Assembly (NCBI RefSeq): GCF_000412185.1
Contig: NZ_ASJA01000012.1
Location: 45,141 to 109,140, forward strand
Direction: 5' to 3'
DNA length: 64,000 nucleotides
DNA from: Euryhalocaulis caribicus
GTDB lineage: Bacteria; Pseudomonadota; Alphaproteobacteria; Caulobacterales; Maricaulaceae
The notes under the pieces were generated by a model. The model was given only the letters and a program-made list of their open reading frames with translations. It did no database searches and was not told the origin of the DNA. This document shows, piece after piece, positions 8,987 through 17,712 of the stretch (within the stretch, counting starts at the first letter, position 1; every line of letters begins with the position of its first letter). A program made the position numbers and the translations under genes.

Positions 8987-10053
8987 CAGACCCCAGCGAA
9001 GCCCGCCTCCTGAAAGCTCTATCGGACGTCCGGATCCCGGACGGCAAGCGCGACATCGTTTCCGCCGGCCGCGTGGAGTCCGTAAGCGCGAAGGATGGCG
9101 CGGCGCAGCTTGTCCTCGCCGCCGATGGCGATGAACCGCAAGCCTGGGAACAGGTCTCGGAAGCCGCCCGGACGGCGCTGGCGGGCGTCGAGGGCGTGGA
9201 GAAAGCGCGCGTCATCCTCACCGCCCACAAGGCCGGGCCTTCGGTTCAGGAAACCGCGAAAAAGCCCGAAACCAAACCCGAAGCGCCGGACGGCGCGAAG
9301 GACGTCAAACGCATCATCGCTGTCGCGTCCGGCAAGGGCGGCGTGGGAAAATCCACGGTCACAGCCAATCTGGCGGTGGCGCTGTCGCAACTGGGCCTGA
9401 AGGTCGGGCTTCTCGACGCCGACATCTACGGCCCCAGCCAGCCCAAGCTGCTGGGGCTTGAGGGACGGCCGGATTCCGACTCTGACCGCAAGCGCATCAC
9501 GCCCATGTCCGCACACGGGCTGAAGGTCCTTTCCATCGGGTCGATGGTGGACGCGGAACAGCCCATGGTGTGGCGCGGGCCGATGACGTCCAACGCCATG
9601 CTGCAGATGCTGAACGAGGGGGATTGGGGCGCGCTGGACGTGCTGCTGGTCGACATGCCGCCCGGCACCGGCGACACGGCGCTGGGCCTGGCCCAGACCA
9701 AGCGGCTGAATGGCGCGGTCATCGTCTCGACGCCGCAGGACCTCGCCCTGATCGACGCGCGGCGCTCCATCGCGATGTTCGATAAGGTGAATGTGCCGGT
9801 GTTCGGCGTGATCGAGAATATGAGCCAGTTCATCTGCCCGCATTGCGGCCAGGCCAGCGATATCTTCGGTCATGGCGGCGCCCGGCATGAGGCGGAGGAA
9901 CGCGGCCTGCCCTTCCTCGGCGAAATCCCGCTGACCATGCGTCTGCGCGAGTCGGGGGAAGAGGGCGCGCCGCTGGTCGCCACAGCCCCGGAAGACCCGG
10001 CGTCCGTCGTCTATTTCGACGTGGCGCGGACGCTGGTGGAGCGACTGCGCTGA
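8983..10053 (+). CDS. mrp: Mrp/ApbC/NBP35-family iron-sulfur carrier ATPase
   Basis: A 356-residue cytosolic P-loop ATPase thought to carry and transfer Fe-S clusters. A short N-terminal MIP18/DUF59-like domain (about 1-80) precedes the deviant Walker [12 protein letters not shown], then [15 protein letters not shown] and DMPPGTGD. The CPHC pair at about residue 285 is the expected cluster ligand. It is translationally coupled to hisIE (ATGA overlap) and so probably belongs to the his transcript. Why an Fe-S carrier should ride on the his operon is not evident. Confidence 0.9.
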   Translation: MTDPSEARLLKALSDVRIPDGKRDIVSAGRVESVSAKDGAAQLVLAADGDEPQAWEQVSEAARTALAGVEGVEKARVILTAHKAGPSVQETAKKPETKPEAPDGAKDVKRIIAVASGKGGVGKSTVTANLAVALSQLGLKVGLLDADIYGPSQPKLLGLEGRPDSDSDRKRITPMSAHGLKVLSIGSMVDAEQPMVWRGPMTSNAMLQMLNEGDWGALDVLLVDMPPGTGDTALGLAQTKRLNGAVIVSTPQDLALIDARRSIAMFDKVNVPVFGVIENMSQFICPHCGQASDIFGHGGARHEAEERGLPFLGEIPLTMRLRESGEEGAPLVATAPEDPASVVYFDVARTLVERLR

Positions 10054-10066
10054 TCTTCACGGGAGT

Positions 10067-10156
10067 CCCCGGAATTGGCGCAGCCAATGTCCGGGGTCCA
10101 GAAAGGGCGGCGAACGAGAAGTCTGGATCCCGGATAAACGCTGCGCGTTTTCCGGG
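10067..10156. repeat. Pair of extragenic palindromes (REP-like)
   Basis: Two hairpins lie back to back between convergent genes. The first (10067-10096) has arms CCCCGGA/TCCGGGG and ATTGGC/GCCAAT around GCA. The second (10129-10156) has CCCGGA/TCCGGG and AAACGC/GCGTTT around TGC, with one bulged T. The shared CCCGGA...TCCGGG skeleton and the pairing of two elements resemble dispersed extragenic palindromes of alphaproteobacteria. It could also end transcription from either side, although it lacks a T-run. Confidence 0.5.
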
Positions 10157-10183
10157 AGCTATGAAGAGGTTCGGGAGCTGAGG

Positions 10184-10927
10184 TCAGGCGAGTTCTAGAT
10201 CGCCATTTTGCCGCCTTACGCCGAACACCCGCTCCAGTATCTTATCGCTCAACGCCTCGTCCGGCGCCCCGTCGGCGGCGATGCGGCCCTGATCCATGAC
10301 GATGATCCGGCTGGCAAAGCGCGCGGCCAGCGAGAGATCGTGCAGCGCGGTCAGCACCAGCGTTCCGCGTCCGGCCTGGTCTTGCAACGCCTGCAAGACG
10401 CTCAACTGATGCGCCGGGTCCAGCGCCGCCGTGGGCTCGTCGGCCAGCAGGACCGGGGCCTCCACGGCAAAGGCGCGCGCCAGCAGGATGCGCACCCGCT
10501 CGCCCCCGGACAGGGTGTCGACATTGCGGTCCGCAAAGCCGTTGGCGTCGGCGGCGTCCAGTCCGCGTTCGATGGCGGCGCGGTCCATTTCGCTTTCGCG
10601 CCGCATCGGTCCGGCAAAGGGGTGCCGGCCCAGCGCCACCAGCGCCCGGCCGCTCATCGGCCATGCCGCGCGCCGTTCCTGAGGCAGATAGGCGATGGTC
10701 CGTCCACGTTGCCGCGGGGGCATCGCGGCGATCGCGCCGCCGTCCAGCGTCACCGCGCCGGCCTGAAGCGGCGTCAGTCCGCACGCCGCGCGCAATAGCG
10801 TTGTCTTGCCCGACCCGTTTGGCCCGACCAGCGCCACCAGTCCGCGTTCGGCGGCAAAGCTGACATCCGTGATGGCATTCTGCGCGCCCAGCCGCACGGT
10901 GACGTTATCGAAGCTGAGCGCGCTCAT
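10184..10927 (-). CDS. ABC transporter ATPase of the FecE/BtuD/HmuV class
   Basis: A 247-residue ATPase for import of a metal chelate. It shows Walker A GPNGSGKTT, Q-loop YLPQER, signature LSGGERVRI, Walker B VLLADEPT and the switch His in LTALHDLSLAARF. ATG 10927 overlaps the permease stop (ATGA), so the two are co-translated. The subfamily handles cobalamin, haem or ferric siderophores; residues alone do not separate these. No binding protein is adjacent. The only binding protein of the right class in the window is the BtuF-like one at 37.4 kb, which makes cobalamin a reasonable guess. Confidence 0.85.
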   Translation of the reverse strand: MSALSFDNVTVRLGAQNAITDVSFAAERGLVALVGPNGSGKTTLLRAACGLTPLQAGAVTLDGGAIAAMPPRQRGRTIAYLPQERRAAWPMSGRALVALGRHPFAGPMRRESEMDRAAIERGLDAADANGFADRNVDTLSGGERVRILLARAFAVEAPVLLADEPTAALDPAHQLSVLQALQDQAGRGTLVLTALHDLSLAARFASRIIVMDQGRIAADGAPDEALSDKILERVFGVRRQNGDLELA

Positions 10928-11910
10928 GCCGTCCTCGCCCTGTTGGACCGGATCAGCCAGAAGAAGAAGGGGGCGCCGACCAGCGCCGTCAGGACGCCCA
11001 GATAGATCGGCGTGCCGAAGCCCGAAAGCGCCCGCACCCCGATATCGGCGGCGTTCAGCAGCGCCGCGCCCAGAAAGGCGGCGGGCAGGATGGCCTTGCC
11101 CGGCGCATGACCCACAAATGGCCGCGCCAGATGCGGCGCCACCAGGCCGATAAATCCGATCGCCCCCGCCGCAGCGACCGACGCGCCCACCGCCAGCGTC
11201 GCCCCGATCACCACGATCAATCGCGTGCGCGGCACGTTCACGCCAAGGCTTGCCGCCGCGTCCTCGCCAAGGCTGAGCGCGTCCAGCGCGCCGCGCTGCG
11301 TCAACAGAACGGCGATGCCCGCGATAATCAGCGGCCCGGTTATCATCATGTCGCGCGCATTGGCATCGCGCAGCGATCCCATCAGCCAGTAGGCAATTTC
11401 CGAAAGCGCCCACGGATTGGGGGCCATGTTCAGCGCCAAAGCGGTCAACGCATTGGCGAACGCCGCCACGGCCACCCCGGCCAGGATCAGGGTCAGCGCG
11501 CTGGCCCCGCGTCCGGCGACCGCGAACAGCGCGATCACGCCCAGCGCCCCGCCGCCCATTGCAGCCAGCGGCACGATGTCGAACCCAAGGCCGAAATACA
11601 GCGCGATCACCGCGCCCAGAGAGGCGGAGGACGTGACGCCCACAATGCCCGGATCGGCCAGCGGATTGCGGAAATAGCCCTGAAGCCCGGCCCCGGCCGC
11701 GCCCAGCGCCCCGCCCACCAGCGCGCCCAGCAGGGCGCGGGGAAAGCGGATCTCGCGGGCGATGGCCACGGCCTCGTCACCGCCGGCCCCGAACAGCGCG
11801 GCAACCGCGCCAACCGGACCCATCGGATAGGCGCCAAAGCCCAGCGCCGCGACAAACAGGATCGCCGCCAGCGCCGCAAACCCCAGCGTCGCCTTGACCT
11901 CCGCGTTCAC
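10924..11910 (-). CDS. FecCD/BtuC-type ABC transporter permease
   Basis: A 328-residue integral membrane protein with about nine or ten hydrophobic helices. The family landmarks are R-I-RFPRALLGALVGGALGAAGAGLQ, GYFRNPLADPGIVGV and the coupling-helix region ending GLVAPHLARPFVGH. It would form the homodimeric channel partnered by the downstream ATPase for uptake of cobalamin, haem or siderophore. GTG 11910 is chosen because it overlaps the stop of the upstream hydrolase (GTGA); a longer open frame upstream overlaps that gene and lacks similarity. Confidence 0.85.
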   Translation of the reverse strand: MNAEVKATLGFAALAAILFVAALGFGAYPMGPVGAVAALFGAGGDEAVAIAREIRFPRALLGALVGGALGAAGAGLQGYFRNPLADPGIVGVTSSASLGAVIALYFGLGFDIVPLAAMGGGALGVIALFAVAGRGASALTLILAGVAVAAFANALTALALNMAPNPWALSEIAYWLMGSLRDANARDMMITGPLIIAGIAVLLTQRGALDALSLGEDAAASLGVNVPRTRLIVVIGATLAVGASVAAAGAIGFIGLVAPHLARPFVGHAPGKAILPAAFLGAALLNAADIGVRALSGFGTPIYLGVLTALVGAPFFFWLIRSNRARTA

Positions 11911-12884
11911 GATTGCGGGCGCGGCCAGGCCGAGAGCAGCGTCCTCAACGCCGCGATCAGGGCCAGCGGCTGATCCAGCATCAGGTGGTGGCGCGCCTCG
12001 GGGATAGAGATCATCGGCGTGCCTTCGGGCAGGATGCTGGCCATGTAGCGCCACACCTCGCCGGTCAGCAGGGCTGAAATCTCGCCGCGCATGACGGCCA
12101 GCGGACAGGCGACGTCCTTCAGATATTCAGCCGGCGCGTGATCGGGATATTGCATTTTCTGCCACAGCGCCGGATCGAACTTCCATGTCCAGCCCTGCTC
12201 CCCCTCGCCGGTCGTCACGGGTTTCAGGCTGTGCCGGGCGATATGATCCACGATGTACGGGTTCTCACAATCCTGATCGGGCAGCAGGCGGAAACGCGCC
12301 AGCGCCTCGGGCAGGTCTTTATATATACGGCCGCCGCGCTTGGGCGGGGCGGAGCGGCGTTGCTCGCCCGGCGGACGGATCGGGGAATCCAGGATCACGG
12401 CCCCGCCGATGTCTTCCCCGAACTGGCGCGCCAGCTCCATCATCACGAAGCCGCCGAAGGAATGGCCGATCATGACCGGCTTCACGCCGGATTTCATGGC
12501 GCCGGAATCTTTCGCCGCGGTCATCACTTCGCGCGCATAGATTTCCTGCCGGTATTCGTCCCGCCAGTCGGATTCGCCCATGCCGGAGAGGTTCAGCGCC
12601 GTGACGCAGCGATGTTTGGCCAGCGCCGGACCGATGAAATCCCACCATTTCATGTGCGCCACGCCGCCATGCACCAGAACGACGCCCGGCTTGCCGGGAT
12701 CGCCCCAGCGCTGCCAGGTGATGCGCGCCCCTTCCACCTCGCTCTCGCCCGGTTCGGGCTCGTTCCCGATCAGCGCCTCGAACCAGCCGGGGCGGGGCGG
12801 CCGGTCGCCGCCATAGCGGGCCAGCGGGAATGTGCGTTCGGGGCGGCCGTCGGGATTGTCGACGGTGGGTTTCGTCTTCGGCAT
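11907..12884 (-). CDS. Alpha/beta hydrolase, first gene of the ABC transporter operon
   Basis: A 325-residue cytosolic alpha/beta hydrolase. The oxyanion motif VLVHGG, the nucleophile elbow GHSFGG (Ser nucleophile) and a late His in EARHHLM are visible; the acid is probably in MRGEIS or nearby. There is no signal peptide. It overlaps the permease by 4 nt, so hydrolase and transporter are expressed together, hinting that it may act on the imported ligand or a derivative. The substrate is unknown. ATG 12884 is favoured; a TTG at 12920 would add 12 residues. It is divergent from the next hydrolase (13030). Confidence 0.75.
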   Translation of the reverse strand: MPKTKPTVDNPDGRPERTFPLARYGGDRPPRPGWFEALIGNEPEPGESEVEGARITWQRWGDPGKPGVVLVHGGVAHMKWWDFIGPALAKHRCVTALNLSGMGESDWRDEYRQEIYAREVMTAAKDSGAMKSGVKPVMIGHSFGGFVMMELARQFGEDIGGAVILDSPIRPPGEQRRSAPPKRGGRIYKDLPEALARFRLLPDQDCENPYIVDHIARHSLKPVTTGEGEQGWTWKFDPALWQKMQYPDHAPAEYLKDVACPLAVMRGEISALLTGEVWRYMASILPEGTPMISIPEARHHLMLDQPLALIAALRTLLSAWPRPQS

Positions 12885-13029
12885 GAATTGAGCGGTATAT
12901 CCGCTTGTGCGCCGCGTCAATTAAGTGCGGCGCGAGTCTGGAGCGCGGCGGCGCCTGTGTTTAATCTGGCGCCGGAGATGCAGGCAAAAGCTCAACTTCA
13001 AGCTTGGACCGGGTGGGGATGATTACGCC

Positions 13030-13926
13030 ATGAATGATGAAAACAACGTCTATACGATGACGTCCCAGACCATTTTCCCGCCCGCGCGGCCGCGGGCAAA
13101 CGCGCCCGAGCCGCGGGGAAAACCGCTGCTGGAGGCGCTGGCGCCGGAGGGGACGACCGTCGAGAGCCTGACGCTGGAAGGGGCCGCGGGCACGATCTCC
13201 GCGGCGATTGCCCGCCGCGCAGCGCCCGGTCCGCTGATCCTGTTTCTGGGCGGCAATAATCATTACATGGTCAAGCACGGGGCCAATAATGTCGAAAAGC
13301 TGATCCGTTTCGGCGACGTTCTGATGTTCGACCACCCCGGCTATGGCGACAGCGAAGGCCCGGCGCATTTCTCCAATATCCTGCCCGCCGGGGCGCGCAT
13401 GGTCGGCCATGCGAAGGAACTGGCGGCGCAGCGCGGCCAGAAAACCGTTATCTGGTCGGCCTCGTTTGGCGGCTATATGGCCATCAAGGGCGCGGCGGAA
13501 TACGGGCCGGACGCTCTTATCCTTGAAGGGCTGGCCCCCAGCGCGGTGGACTGGGCGCATGCGCTCGGCGCGCGTCACGGCCGTTCCAAGGCGCGGGTGG
13601 AGCGCGCCATGGTGGAGGGCGGCGTGCCTGACCCTATTGTCTCCTATGACGGTCCGGTTCTGCAGCTCGCCGGTATGGGCGACACCGTCGTGCCCATCGA
13701 TCTGTCGCGGAAACTGAAAACCTGGTTCGAGGAGCGCAGCGTCGATCTGGCCTATAAGGAAGTCGATGTGGCCTCTCATGATTTGCGGGTCAGTCAGGAA
13801 ACGATGCGCGTTGCGCGCGATTTCCTGATCGCCAGGGGCGTCATGACGGCGGAACAGGTTCTCGATCCGCTCAGCTTCCGGTCCAACGCGATCAGCTTCC
13901 AGTCGGGCTCCGGCGCCGTGAACTGA
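13030..13926 (+). CDS. Alpha/beta hydrolase (S33/serine aminopeptidase-like)
   Basis: A 298-residue hydrolase without a clear signal peptide. It has FLGGNNHYM at the oxyanion strand, FDHPGYGDSEG, the nucleophile elbow WSASFGGY (Ser), an acid in GMGDTVVP and a His in ASHDLRVS, so the triad looks intact. This pattern resembles small S33-type hydrolases that act on esters or peptides; the substrate cannot be inferred. The ATG at 13030 is chosen because upstream codons in frame lack similarity. It is followed by a ~180-nt gap before the response regulator. Confidence 0.7.
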   Translation: MNDENNVYTMTSQTIFPPARPRANAPEPRGKPLLEALAPEGTTVESLTLEGAAGTISAAIARRAAPGPLILFLGGNNHYMVKHGANNVEKLIRFGDVLMFDHPGYGDSEGPAHFSNILPAGARMVGHAKELAAQRGQKTVIWSASFGGYMAIKGAAEYGPDALILEGLAPSAVDWAHALGARHGRSKARVERAMVEGGVPDPIVSYDGPVLQLAGMGDTVVPIDLSRKLKTWFEERSVDLAYKEVDVASHDLRVSQETMRVARDFLIARGVMTAEQVLDPLSFRSNAISFQSGSGAVN

Positions 13927-14108
13927 CCGCCCGGTCAGATGATGGACCAGGTCTTAACCGGACCCGCGACCTGCGGGGCGCCCCGTTTCACCGCGAATTA
14001 ACGACGTCTTCTAACCCCGTTTTTACCGCCGCTGTCCCATAACGGGTCGCGAAAGACAAAAGGGCGCCGCCGTACGCTGTGCGCGCTCGATACGGGGACA
14101 AGGGTGTG

Positions 14109-15584
14109 ATGGTGAAGACGATCCTGATCGTGGACGACGATCCGGCCCAGCGCCGGCTGATGCAGGCCGTGATCGAGAAGCAGGGCTTCCGCGCCCTGCA
14201 GGCCGATGGCGGCGAAGTCGCGCTGGAAATGCTGAACGGGAAGAATCCCGAAGGCGTCGATCTGGTCCTTTTGGACCTCGTCATGCCCGGCATGTCCGGC
14301 ATGGAGACGCTGGAGATCGTGTCCCGGCAATATCCGGATATCCCGGTTATCGTATTGACCGCACAAGGCGGCATCGAGACCGTGGTGAAGGCCATGCAGG
14401 CCGGCGCGGTGGACTTTTCGGTGAAGCCGGCCAGCCCGGAGCGCATCGGGGTGGGCATCCGGAATGCCCTGAAGCTCAGCCAGCTTTCAGGCGAAGTCAC
14501 GCGCCTGAAGACCAAGAATGACGGTGCGCTGACATTCGAGAACATGATCTCTGCCGCCCCCGTCATGCGCCAGGTCGTACGGCTGGGCCAGCGCGCGGCA
14601 AAATCCAATATTCCGATCCTGATTACCGGTGAATCCGGCGTCGGCAAGGAGCTGATCGCGCGGGCCATTCAAGGCGAAAGCGACCGTTCGGGCCGTCCTT
14701 TCATCACCGTGAACTGCGGCGCCATCCCGGAAAACCTCGTCGAATCCATCCTGTTCGGGCACGAGAAGGGCTCTTTCACCGGCGCGGACAAGAAACATAT
14801 CGGCAAATTCCAGGAAGCTTCCGGGGGAACCCTGTTCCTGGACGAGGTCGGCGAACTGCCGCTGGACATGCAGGTCAAGCTGCTGCGCGTCCTGCAGGAG
14901 GGCGAGGTCGATCCCGTCGGTTCAAAGAAGCCGGTGAAGGTGGATGTGCGCATTATCTCCGCCACCAACCGGGATTTGAGCGAACAGGTGCGTGAGGGCG
15001 CGTTCCGCGAGGATCTTTTCTACCGCCTCAATGTCTTCCCGATCGAGGCGCCGCCCCTGCGCGACCGCAAACAGGACATCCCGGCCCTGGTCGAGCATTT
15101 CATCCAGCGTTTCAACGCGCAGGAAAACCGCAATATCCAGAGCGCCACGCCTGAAACCCTGGCCATGCTGAAAGGCGAATACTGGCCCGGCAATGTGCGG
15201 CAGCTGGAGAATATGATCTTCCGCGCCGTCATCCTTTCCGACGGGGAAGAGCTGCATCCGGAGGATTTTCCGCACCTGACCGGCGTCGCCCCGGTGTTCG
15301 ACGACGAGGATCACGCCGAGCCGGAACCGATCAATGGCGTGGAAACGCATGCAGACGCGGCGGAGGCCCTGATCGAGCACGCTGCGCCGGTGCCGATGAT
15401 GGACGATAACGGCCATCTGCGTCCGCTGGAGGAGATCGAACGCGACCTGATCCAGTTCGCGATCGAGACCTATGCCGGCCGCATGGCGGAAGTCGCCCGC
15501 CGTCTCGGCATTGGCCGTTCGACCCTCTATCGCAAGGTGCGGGAGCACGAACTGGAAGTGGACTCGGCGCGCGAGGCGAGCTGA
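14109..15584 (+). CDS. NtrC-family sigma-54-dependent response regulator
   Basis: A 491-residue regulator. The receiver domain (about 1-120) has the acidic pocket IVDDDPA, the phospho-Asp in LLDLVMPGMSG and Lys in VKPAS. The AAA+ domain has Walker A GESGVGKE, Walker B LFLDEVGEL and the sigma-54-contacting loop GSFTGA, a variant of the usual GAFTGA. A Fis-type HTH closes the protein (AEVARRLGIGRSTLYRKVREH). No cognate kinase is adjacent. ATG 14109 is preferred; GTG 14106 is possible. The regulon cannot be told from this window. Confidence 0.9.
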   Translation: MVKTILIVDDDPAQRRLMQAVIEKQGFRALQADGGEVALEMLNGKNPEGVDLVLLDLVMPGMSGMETLEIVSRQYPDIPVIVLTAQGGIETVVKAMQAGAVDFSVKPASPERIGVGIRNALKLSQLSGEVTRLKTKNDGALTFENMISAAPVMRQVVRLGQRAAKSNIPILITGESGVGKELIARAIQGESDRSGRPFITVNCGAIPENLVESILFGHEKGSFTGADKKHIGKFQEASGGTLFLDEVGELPLDMQVKLLRVLQEGEVDPVGSKKPVKVDVRIISATNRDLSEQVREGAFREDLFYRLNVFPIEAPPLRDRKQDIPALVEHFIQRFNAQENRNIQSATPETLAMLKGEYWPGNVRQLENMIFRAVILSDGEELHPEDFPHLTGVAPVFDDEDHAEPEPINGVETHADAAEALIEHAAPVPMMDDNGHLRPLEEIERDLIQFAIETYAGRMAEVARRLGIGRSTLYRKVREHELEVDSAREAS

Positions 15585-15590
15585 AGCGCC

Positions 15591-16094
15591 TCAGGCAATC
15601 GCTGGCCGCTTTGGCCAGATCATCTCGAAGCGTTCAAACACGGCGGGGGTTTCATCTGAGAAGGTGAAGCCCTCGCGCTTTGCCTGGCGCCGGAAAAAGT
15701 CGCGGTGCTGGCGCAGCCAGGCCGCCCGGCTTCGCGGCCCTTCGCCTTCCGACCAGGCAAAATCCCGCGTCACTTCGATGAAGGATTTTATGGCCACGCG
15801 GGTAGTCCGGATGACGGCGCGCGGCCGCCGCAATCCATCTATCACCAGCGAAAGATCGTCAATTTCGGGCATGCGCGCGCCGGATTCGTAGTCCCTCACC
15901 AGGCTGATGCAGGCGCGCTTCTTCCCGGAAACAATATAGCTGGCCAGCAGATTGGCGAGGCTTTGCGTATCGCCGAACCAGCAGACCTCGGCAGGGCGCC
16001 GCCAGGGCCGCGCGGTATCGGTCAGGAAGTCGCGCCAGAAAGTCGCCTGTCGCGGGCTCAGGCGGGGATCGGGTTTGATCTGGAGTGGCCGCAT
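15591..16094 (-). CDS. ASCH-domain protein
   Basis: A 167-residue protein whose centre fits the ASCH fold, a PUA-like RNA/nucleotide-binding domain. FGDTQSLANLLASYIVSGKKRACISL is characteristic of the family, where a beta-barrel follows a helical start. After it come the strand VRTTRVAIKSFIEV and the WLRQHRDFFRRQ helix that usually contains the family's acidic/basic pocket. Related ASCH proteins include RNA-binding or amidohydrolase types; the role here is unknown. It lies 4 nt downstream of the basic protein at 16099-16575, forming a two-gene unit. Confidence 0.65.
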   Translation of the reverse strand: MRPLQIKPDPRLSPRQATFWRDFLTDTARPWRRPAEVCWFGDTQSLANLLASYIVSGKKRACISLVRDYESGARMPEIDDLSLVIDGLRRPRAVIRTTRVAIKSFIEVTRDFAWSEGEGPRSRAAWLRQHRDFFRRQAKREGFTFSDETPAVFERFEMIWPKRPAIA

Positions 16095-16098
16095 GGCG

Positions 16099-16575
16099 CT
16101 AGTCCTCCTCCTTGCCTCCCTTGACGACAGTCAGTTTTGGCGGGCCGGACGGGCGCGGCGCGGCCGCCGGGGGCGCAGGCGCGTCCGCGTCCGGCGCATC
16201 GGGTTCAAAATCGTCGGATATGTCGCGGACATTCGCTCGCGGCTGGAATCCCTTGCCGCGGTTCATGGGCTTGCGGGCCTGCAGGCCGCCGCCGCGCTTC
16301 ATGGGTTTGCGCGCCTTGCCGGAGGCCTTCTTGTGGATTTCCTTGACCTTGTGGTTCTGCAGGGCCGAGAGCGGCTCTGAAAGGTCGCCCTTTTCCGGAT
16401 TGGCGAAGGCGGAGCCGTACTCTTCCAGCCGCTCCTCGACGGAGGCGATGAACTCGGCCTCCCACTCGGAAAGGCTGATTTCCTCGCCTTCGCCCTGTTC
16501 TTCGCTTTTGCGCTTGGCGCGGCGCAGCCGGGCCAGCGCCTTGCGGGTCTTTTTCTCGTCGACCCGGCGCGTCAT
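16099..16575 (-). CDS. Hypothetical charged protein with ARKPM repeats
   Basis: I do not recognise this 158-residue protein. The first half is a highly charged, probably helical stretch of Lys/Arg/Glu. The middle has two copies of a basic motif, KARKPMKRGGGLQAR and ARKPMNRGKGFQPR. The tail is rich in Ala/Pro/Asp and ends LTVVKGGKEED. Low complexity and charge pattern suggest an RNA- or DNA-associated protein, but that is only an inference. There is no signal peptide or membrane segment. It is closely followed by the ASCH-domain gene. Confidence 0.5.
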   Translation of the reverse strand: MTRRVDEKKTRKALARLRRAKRKSEEQGEGEEISLSEWEAEFIASVEERLEEYGSAFANPEKGDLSEPLSALQNHKVKEIHKKASGKARKPMKRGGGLQARKPMNRGKGFQPRANVRDISDDFEPDAPDADAPAPPAAAPRPSGPPKLTVVKGGKEED

Positions 16576-16684
16576 GGCGTTTCCTCTGTCCGGGCGCTTT
16601 TGCCGGATCGCATCCGGCGCGCCTCGTTCTTACACAGGAATTATCTGTCGCCCGCGCCTTGCGGGTCAATATCGCGCGGGGAAA

Positions 16685-16948
16685 TTACGTCTCGCCGACC
16701 GCGTGCAGATAGAGGTCCAGAACCGCTTCCTGCTCGCTGCGGTCCTGCTGGTCCATTTTCCGCAGACGCACGACCTGGCGCATGATCTTGGTGTCGAAGC
16801 CCATCGACTTGGCTTCGGCATAGACTTCCTTCATGTCCGCCATCACCTCGGCCTTGTCCGCCTCCAGCCGCTCGATGCGCTGGATAAAGCTGCGCAGGCG
16901 CTCCTGACCGCTCTGGTCGAGGCTCTGGGGCTGTGTGACGTCGTCCAT
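16685..16948 (-). CDS. gapR: GapR nucleoid-associated protein (DUF2312)
   Basis: An 87-residue helical protein matching DUF2312: [33 protein letters not shown], a basic [13 protein letters not shown] and an acidic [11 protein letters not shown] end. In Caulobacter crescentus the family member GapR binds A+T-rich, overtwisted DNA ahead of replication and transcription and is essential. Length and all landmarks are normal. The gene stands alone between the GGCT-like gene and the basic-protein gene. Its presence is one of the better taxonomic hints for an alphaproteobacterium. Confidence 0.9.
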   Translation of the reverse strand: MDDVTQPQSLDQSGQERLRSFIQRIERLEADKAEVMADMKEVYAEAKSMGFDTKIMRQVVRLRKMDQQDRSEQEAVLDLYLHAVGET

Positions 16949-16995
16949 GATGAAAGGCTCCGCTCTTTTGGGCGCTAGAATTGAAGGCGTGGAAC

Positions 16996-17712
16996 CTATG
17001 CGCCCGCCGCGCCGAACGGAAGGGCCGCGAGGCGCTTCAACTGCGCATTCTGCGCATCGCGGAACGCCGCATCGTCAATCACCCGCTGAACGAAGTCCGG
17101 CAGGGTCTCTTCGATCTCCAGAACATCCATGGCGTGCAGGATCGCTTCTTCCTGACTCATCACTTTCAGGCCCGGCGCGTCCTGGTCCGCCGCCGCGCTG
17201 GCGGCCGCGCCCTCGCCCGCGCGCAGCGCGCCGAAGCGGCTGATATAGGCCTCGTAGCGGTCGGGCTTCGCGCCGTGCTCCACGGTTTCAGGAAAGGGCG
17301 CGTCGACGCGGTCATATTCGTGTCCCAACGCCTCGGTCCCGTCCATCACATCCAGCTGACCGGCGTCCAGCAGGTTCACGAAGACTCGCGCCGTGGCCGA
17401 TTGATGAGGGTGGAAGGTGGCGGGCATGGCGCCATAGCGGGTGAATTTCGCGCTATGAACCACGGCGTAGCCTTTCAGCTCTGCCCGCAGGGTCGGCACC
17501 ACGGCCTCGCCGCCGAACTTTTCCATCAGGCGGGTGGGGGAGGCGTTGGACCCGCTGGCCAGAATCGCCACGCGGGGAACCGCCATCGCGGCGTTCAGCG
17601 CCTCCCTGAAGCCGGGATCGTCATCGAACACCGCTTCGCCGCCGGAAAACACATAGCTGCGGCGCGGCGGCGCGAACGGATAGGCCAGTGCGCGTTCAAT
17701 CTCCGGCGTCAC
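16996..17712 (-). CDS. Gamma-glutamylcyclotransferase-like fold protein
   Basis: A 238-residue cytosolic protein with sparse similarity to the GGCT/AIG2-like fold. [12 protein letters not shown] resembles the YGSNLxPxRL substrate loop, and [17 protein letters not shown] resembles the LDxxEGxxxGxYxR segment whose Glu is catalytic. Between them is [18 protein letters not shown], comparable to the family's central strands. The Tyr of the usual YGSN is Ala-Ser here, so the activity may differ. It is the last of three overlapping genes (TPR protein, lipoprotein hydrolase, this one), overlapping the hydrolase by 17 nt. The assignment is fold-level inference. Confidence 0.45.
   Translation of the reverse strand: MTPEIERALAYPFAPPRRSYVFSGGEAVFDDDPGFREALNAAMAVPRVAILASGSNASPTRLMEKFGGEAVVPTLRAELKGYAVVHSAKFTRYGAMPATFHPHQSATARVFVNLLDAGQLDVMDGTEALGHEYDRVDAPFPETVEHGAKPDRYEAYISRFGALRAGEGAAASAAADQDAPGLKVMSQEEAILHAMDVLEIEETLPDFVQRVIDDAAFRDAQNAQLKRLAALPFGAAGA

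Noticed and set aside
12999..13032. Short stretch with an AAGCTTGG and GATTACGCC resembling cloning-vector lacZ sequence
   Set aside because: The two bits are separated and in the wrong order, and the flanking sequence is native coding DNA; treated as chance.
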